Source: a virus. Taken from it: 23,365 nucleotides of DNA. Position numbers and translations under genes: made by a program. Location: IMG/VR virus record IMGVR_UViG_3300048580_000366, positions 1-23,365 of that record; one strand, written 5' to 3'. Shown here one piece after another: positions 19,819 to 23,365 of the stretch (the first letter of the stretch is position 1; each line of letters begins with the position of its first letter). A model generated the notes under the pieces. That model had not been told where the DNA came from. It made no database searches and worked only from the letters and a program-made list of their open reading frames with translations.

Positions 19819-19903
19819 CAAAGTGATAAACTTTGATTCATTGCTGTGAAGCAATTTGTTCCCGCAGCCGGAGCTTCCCCCGAAAGAGGGAAGCATTGTT
19901 TTA
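19819..19903 (+). terminator. Three successive hairpins with terminator before the scaffold gene
   Basis: Hairpins CAAAGT-GATAA-ACTTTG (19819-19835), ATTGCT-GTGA-AGCAAT (19840-19855) and GCTTCCC-CCGAAAGA-GGGAAGC (19873-19894) follow each other. The last is followed by ATTGTTTT, a fair U-tract. This lies in the 189-bp gap after the DUF2829 gene and would separate it from the scaffold and capsid genes. It may terminate part of the transcript and let the capsid genes be set apart. Confidence 0.6.
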
Positions 19904-19987
19904 ACCGCTCACATACCGCGTCACGGCGATAAGTGATCGGCTTGGCCCCGCTGGTAAGCGATGCCAATCCCGAAGATGGAGCGCGAA

Positions 19988-20986
19988 ATGTCAGGTCGTA
20001 CCATTGATGATTTCTTGGATGATGCCGATGCGTTCAACGCATTGAGCGACGAAGATAAGGCGCTGCTGGTTTCCGGCGGTGTTCTTGAGGGCGAAACCAA
20101 AGCCGGCCCGGTTGATCCGGAGCCCAAGGCAGAGGAAAACGGCGAACCGCCCGCCGCCGTGGCCGTCGAGCCCGAGAAGTCAGCCCCTACCGATGTTGTT
20201 GAGCCCGTCGTGTTGGCCAAGGATGGTCAGCACACGATTCCGTTCTCCGAACTGGAAGCAGCCCGAGAGCGCGCCCGCCAGCTTGAGCAACAGGTTCATG
20301 AACTGCAAGCAGCCAAGGAGGTGAAGCCACAAGCCGAGCCCGCCCAGGCAGCCCCCGCAGTGACCGAACCGGCGCCCGATGAGGCGCTTGCTGCTCTGGT
20401 CAAGGAGCGTGACGAGGCGCTGTTCACCGGCGATACGGATGCTGCCCACCAACTGAGCATGAAGATCATCGGCATTCAGCAGGCGCAGGCTACACAAGCC
20501 GCCCTGGCCGTGATGGAAAGCCGCGAAGCGGAGAAGGCAGCCAAGGATGCTCAGGCATCGGCGATGACGGATGCGAAAACGCGCGCCGCCGTGCTGGTCG
20601 AGAAGTATCCCTTCCTGAATCCGCAAGGCCCGGCCACCAACACGGACGCCATTGATCTGGTTGTCGCCGAGCGCGACCGCCTGATGCAACAGGGCATGTC
20701 GTTTGCCGATGCCGTCGAAAAGGCAGTTGGCAAGGTGGCTCCCCTGTTCGACAAGGGTGTTACGACCAAGAACCCCGATCCCGTCGATGTGGCCGCCAAG
20801 GCTGCGGAGGCGGTTTCCAAAGCCAAGGCCACCGTGCCGACCAGTCTTTCCCAAGTCCCTGCCGGCGCTGCCGTGCATCACGACGAGGGCGAGGCGATCC
20901 GGAGCGATAGCGGCCTGTCTCTGATCAATCGTTTCCTGGGCAAGAGCCCGGAGGAAATCGAAAAGATCGTCAATCGCGTGATTTAG
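19988..20986 (+). CDS. Putative scaffolding protein
   Basis: The 332-residue product is acidic at first ('DDFLDDADAFNALSDEDKALL'), then rich in Ala, Pro, Glu and Lys with helices ('ELEAARERARQLEQQVHELQAAKE'), and ends with a basic-helical 'NRFLGKSPEEIEKIVNRVI'. Such composition and position directly before the major capsid gene are typical of phage scaffolds, which guide prohead assembly and then leave. GGAG lies 6 nt before the ATG at 19988; ATGs at 19961 and 19976 have weaker signals. The call rests on position and composition. Confidence 0.75.
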   Translation: MSGRTIDDFLDDADAFNALSDEDKALLVSGGVLEGETKAGPVDPEPKAEENGEPPAAVAVEPEKSAPTDVVEPVVLAKDGQHTIPFSELEAARERARQLEQQVHELQAAKEVKPQAEPAQAAPAVTEPAPDEALAALVKERDEALFTGDTDAAHQLSMKIIGIQQAQATQAALAVMESREAEKAAKDAQASAMTDAKTRAAVLVEKYPFLNPQGPATNTDAIDLVVAERDRLMQQGMSFADAVEKAVGKVAPLFDKGVTTKNPDPVDVAAKAAEAVSKAKATVPTSLSQVPAGAAVHHDEGEAIRSDSGLSLINRFLGKSPEEIEKIVNRVI

Positions 20987-21035
20987 TTTTTACCGCCCGC
21001 CGTGAGGCGCGCATTCCAACTTCAGGAGAAACACC

Positions 21036-22310
21036 ATGGCTGATACCGTCATCCCCTACGGCGCCCCGCAAGCCGTACAGGTTCAATCTGCGGGTTTGTT
21101 CGCTGCTTCCATGCAGCGACCCACCACGCTCAACCGACTGACCGGCAAGCTGCCGCAACAGTCCGATGCCGAAGGTAGCCTGCGCTTCCAGTCCGGCAAC
21201 GAAATGCCGATCGTCCGTTGTATGGACCTGGCCAAAGGCGCCGGCGATGAGGTCACTTTCGACCTGATCAACCCGATTGGCGGCAAGCCGATCATGGGCG
21301 AGCGCTACGCCGAGGGCAAGGGCGACCGCATGGACTTCTCGCAAGACTCCCTGCGCGTCAATCAAACCCGCAAGCCGATCTCGGCCGGCGGCACGATGAC
21401 CCAGAAGCGTACCCCGCACCAACTGCGCAGCCTGGCCCGCGCCCTTGGTCAGAACTACATGACCCGTCTGGAAGATCAGTTGAAGCTGGTTCATCTGGCC
21501 GGTGCACGTGGTTTCGCCAATGATATTGAATGGGCTGTTCCGCTGGCGTCCGATCCGGACTTCGCCGACATTTGCGTGAATACCATCAAGGCGCCGACCC
21601 GTAACCGTCACTTCATGTCGACCGGCTCGGGCATTGAGCAGATCGCCGCCGCCGGTAACGAAATCTCCATCGCAACGACCGACGTGATGAACATCGATCT
21701 GGTGGATGCCCTGCGCACCAAGCTGGATTCGATGCCGCTGCCGCCGCCGCCGGTTCGCTTCGAGGGCGACCAGATGAGCCAGGACGCACCGATGCGCGTG
21801 TTGCTCTGCTCGTCCGAGCAATACACCTCCCTGGTTCGTTCGACCAACTTCCGCACCTTCCAGGCCAACGCCATGGCCCGCGCCAACATGGCCAAGCAGA
21901 ACCCGTTGTTCATGGGTGAAGCCGGCCTGTGGAACGGCATCCTGATCGTCAAGATGCCGAAGCCGATCCGCTTCTACGCTGGCAACGCGCTGAAATGGTG
22001 CGCCTCGAAGACCAGCAACACGGAAACCTCCACCGATCTGGTGCCGGCCGCTTTCGGCACCAGCTACGCCGTCGACCGTGCGCTGCTGCTCGGTGGCCAG
22101 GCGCTGGCAGAAGCCTACGGCAAGGCCCGTCAAACCGGGAATCCGTACTTCTGGAGCGAGAAGGAACTGGACCACGGCGACAAGCTGGAAATCCTGCTCG
22201 GCATGATCGCCGGCTGCTCGAAGATCCAGTTCCAGATCGACCACGGCGATGCCAAGGAATACACCGATTTCGGTGTGATGGCCATCGATACCGCTGTGGC
22301 CTTGACCTAA
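21036..22310 (+). CDS. Major capsid protein, N4 gp56 family (DUF4043-like)
   Basis: The 424-residue product has the N4 gp56-type pattern: 'MQRPTTLNRLTGKLP', 'EMPIVRCMDLAKGAGDEVTFDLINPIGGKPIMG', 'QDSLRVNQTRKPISAGGTMTQKRTPHQLRSLARALGQNYMTRLEDQL', 'MRVLLCSSEQYTSLV' and the C-terminal 'FGVMAIDTAVAL'. It builds the icosahedral shell with an HK97-like fold. AGGAG lies 7 nt before the ATG. The gene is flanked by hairpins at 22317-22338, which may protect or separate the abundant mRNA. Confidence 0.9.
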   Translation: MADTVIPYGAPQAVQVQSAGLFAASMQRPTTLNRLTGKLPQQSDAEGSLRFQSGNEMPIVRCMDLAKGAGDEVTFDLINPIGGKPIMGERYAEGKGDRMDFSQDSLRVNQTRKPISAGGTMTQKRTPHQLRSLARALGQNYMTRLEDQLKLVHLAGARGFANDIEWAVPLASDPDFADICVNTIKAPTRNRHFMSTGSGIEQIAAAGNEISIATTDVMNIDLVDALRTKLDSMPLPPPPVRFEGDQMSQDAPMRVLLCSSEQYTSLVRSTNFRTFQANAMARANMAKQNPLFMGEAGLWNGILIVKMPKPIRFYAGNALKWCASKTSNTETSTDLVPAAFGTSYAVDRALLLGGQALAEAYGKARQTGNPYFWSEKELDHGDKLEILLGMIAGCSKIQFQIDHGDAKEYTDFGVMAIDTAVALT

Positions 22311-22316
22311 TCGAGC

Positions 22317-22338
22317 GGGCCGGGGTCCGCCTCGGCCC
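22317..22338 (+). other. Hairpin directly after the capsid gene
   Basis: GGGCCG (22317-22322) and CGGCCC (22333-22338) form a 6-bp GC stem with a GG/CC extension inside. It starts 7 bp after the capsid stop codon. No U-tract follows, so it more likely protects the 3' end of the capsid mRNA or slows transcription than terminates it. Confidence 0.5.
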
Positions 22339-22363
22339 CTTCTGATCAAGAAGGAGATTCAAA

Positions 22364-22840
22364 ATGGCAAATGTCACCAAGAAGCGCATCACCAAGGCGC
22401 AACAATTCACCTCGCCCTACGGCAACAAGTTTGCCCAGGCGTTCAACTACACGACCAACGCCTCCGGCGTGCTGGTCGATTCCGATCAGGCAACTGCCGT
22501 ACAGGTCAATGACGTGGTGCGCCTCGGCGTGCTGCCGGCTGGCCTCGAACTGCATGATGCCCTGGCCATCGTGTCCGACGCCTTCGCGGCTACGACCACG
22601 GCCGACATCGGTTTCCTCTACGTCGATGGCGCCGATTCGTCTGCTGTTCCGCAGGACGCGGCCTACTTCTTCGCGGCCCTGAACACTGCCGCGACTGGTC
22701 GCACCCGGGCAACCGCTGCCAAGGCGCCGGTTCGTCTGCCGAAGGACGCCTATCTGGTGCTGACCCGCAAGGGCGCCGCTGACTCGGCTGTTGGCATTGC
22801 TGATGTCATCGTCGAAGGCATCCTGCAAGGTCCGATGTAA
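22364..22840 (+). CDS. Putative head decoration protein
   Basis: The 158-residue product is small, Ala/Val/Thr-rich and beta-like ('MANVTKKRITKAQQFTSPYG', 'NYTTNASGVLVDSDQATAVQ', 'LVLTRKGAADSAVGIADVIVEGIL'). Its place just after the major capsid gene suggests a decoration or minor head protein, but I see no defining motif. AAGGAG lies 8 nt before the ATG. It is flanked by hairpins on both sides. Confidence 0.6.
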   Translation: MANVTKKRITKAQQFTSPYGNKFAQAFNYTTNASGVLVDSDQATAVQVNDVVRLGVLPAGLELHDALAIVSDAFAATTTADIGFLYVDGADSSAVPQDAAYFFAALNTAATGRTRATAAKAPVRLPKDAYLVLTRKGAADSAVGIADVIVEGILQGPM

Positions 22841-22847
22841 TCAACCA

Positions 22848-22871
22848 AAGGGCCGGCGAAAGCTGGCCCTT
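22848..22871 (+). other. GNRA-capped hairpin between head genes
   Basis: AAGGGCCGGC-GAAA-GCTGGCCCTT forms a 10-bp stem with a single G-U pair and a GAAA tetraloop. Only GTCCCATT follows, so it is not a good intrinsic terminator. It is probably an mRNA stability or processing structure of the abundant head transcripts. Confidence 0.55.
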
Positions 22872-22891
22872 GTCCCATTCGGAGTACCAAC

Positions 22892-23278
22892 ATGATCCCC
22901 ATCAAGTATATCGGCCATCGCCCCGTCTATCGTGACGGCGCGTGTGGCTCTGAACTGACCTTCGAGCAAGGTCAAACGCTGCCGGTCCCTGATGAATGCG
23001 CATTGAAGATGCTGCGCCATCCGTCCGTCTATGAGCGTGGCGATGTGGCCGCCGCTGGCGATGTCGTGGAGAAGGAACCCGACACCGGCAAGAAAGATTC
23101 CCAGGATAAGGGCGAGGAAGACGCCCAGGCTACCCGCGACACCATCGCCACAATGACCAAGGACGCCTTGGTGAACTACGCGAAGGTTCATTTCTCGGCT
23201 GACCTCGACAAGCGCCGTAGCGTGGCTGATCTGCGCACGCAGGTTACTGGCCTGTTCGACCAGTTCGGCACGGATTAA
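22892..23278 (+). CDS. Head-associated phage protein with C-terminal HeH/SAP-like segment
   Basis: The 128-residue product starts 'IPIKYIGHRPVYRDGACGSELTFEQGQ', a beta-like part seen in head genes of related phages. A charged linker follows ('EKEPDTGKKDSQDKGEEDAQ'), and the end has 'TKDALVNYAKVHFSADLDKRRSVADLRTQVTGLFDQFG', shaped like a helix-extended-helix motif. GGAG lies 7 nt before the ATG. It could be a head completion factor; its exact role is unknown. Confidence 0.65.
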   Translation: MIPIKYIGHRPVYRDGACGSELTFEQGQTLPVPDECALKMLRHPSVYERGDVAAAGDVVEKEPDTGKKDSQDKGEEDAQATRDTIATMTKDALVNYAKVHFSADLDKRRSVADLRTQVTGLFDQFGTD

Positions 23279-23281
23279 GCC

Positions 23282-23365
23282 ATGATCCTGCGCAGCCTCA
23301 TTGATTTGTTCCGTATCCGGTCGCAGGACAAGGTTCGCCCTTACCTGTGGCCGGACGATGAGCTT
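23282..23365 (+). CDS. Head-tail connector-like protein, N-terminal fragment
   Basis: Only 28 residues are present (MILRSLIDLFRIRSQDKVRPY...), then the window ends. Its start is 3 bp after the previous stop. The pattern 'RIRSQDKVRPYLWPDDEL' resembles the beginning of small adaptor or tail-connector proteins that follow head genes in N4/P22-like phages. The rest of the gene would decide. Confidence 0.5.
   Translation, partial: MILRSLIDLFRIRSQDKVRPYLWPDDEL

Noticed and set aside
20970-22349. Minus-strand open frame of 459 codons under the major capsid gene
   Set aside because: Antisense to a confidently identified capsid gene; composition (His/Arg/Gly) fits a shadow frame.
1-23365. tRNA, rRNA, phage integrase, retron or diversity-generating retroelement
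   Set aside because: Nothing with cloverleaf pattern, recombinase motifs or reverse transcriptase motifs was recognised on either strand by reading.

Overview
The window is about 23.4 kb of a tailed double-stranded DNA phage or prophage with high GC content. It has a P22/N4-like (podovirus-type) head module: a P22-type portal, an N4 gp56-type major capsid protein and a headful-like large terminase. The host is probably a Gram-negative proteobacterium, and the gene style fits a betaproteobacterium, but the host is inferred and not proven. No rRNA, tRNA, CRISPR array, phage integrase, integron integrase, transposase or lysis gene is visible. Genes are tightly packed, many overlapping by 1-4 nt. 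No stretch longer than about 250 bp lacks a gene.

Layout. (1) Positions 1-4490, minus strand: a recombination operon (putative annealing protein, YqaJ-type exonuclease fused to a long coiled-coil tail, a small phage protein, a DUF2303 protein and the start of a KTSC-domain protein). It is driven by a clear sigma70-type promoter at 4540-4568. (2) Positions 4581-5555: a minus-strand regulator unit (helix-turn-helix repressor-like protein plus one small gene, closed by a terminator) and a 252-bp divergent control region. (3) Positions 5556-9912, plus strand: a replication and nucleic-acid module (replication initiator, likely partner protein, DUF1367-like, wHTH, Dam-type methyltransferase, HNH-like DUF1364 nuclease, DUF1064 nuclease), ending in tandem hairpins. 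(4) Positions 10142-about 11655: an array of five integron-type gene cassettes separated by attC sites, with no integrase nearby. (5) Positions 11718-13878, minus strand: an operon of tiny accessory genes that runs straight into the cassette genes. (6) Positions 13944-23365, plus strand: the packaging and head module (HTH protein, small and large terminase, portal, Gp49-like protein, a DUF2829/Tad2-like anti-Thoeris candidate, scaffold, major capsid protein, decoration-like and connector proteins).

The most interesting feature is the cassette array. Four complete attC sites and one half site have the hallmarks of integron recombination sites: RYYYAAC/GTTRRRY core boxes, complementary inner boxes and an unpaired C in the left inner box. 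In every cassette the core box of its attC is the exact complement of the first bases of the same cassette, as expected of circularising cassettes. By the position of the unpaired base all sites point along the plus strand. All five protein-coding genes in the cassettes, however, are on the minus strand, opposite to normal cassettes and in line with the phage accessory operon that enters from the right. The phage thus appears to carry a CALIN (cluster of attC sites lacking an integron integrase) whose small phage-like and zinc-ribbon genes are expressed from a phage operon.

A recurring 8-mer, GCAATCAC, sits in two of the predicted phage promoters, near-matches in the divergent control region, and forms a perfect dyad at one gene junction. 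It is a candidate operator for the phage repressor and would tie regions 1, 2, 3, 5 and 6 into one regulatory circuit.
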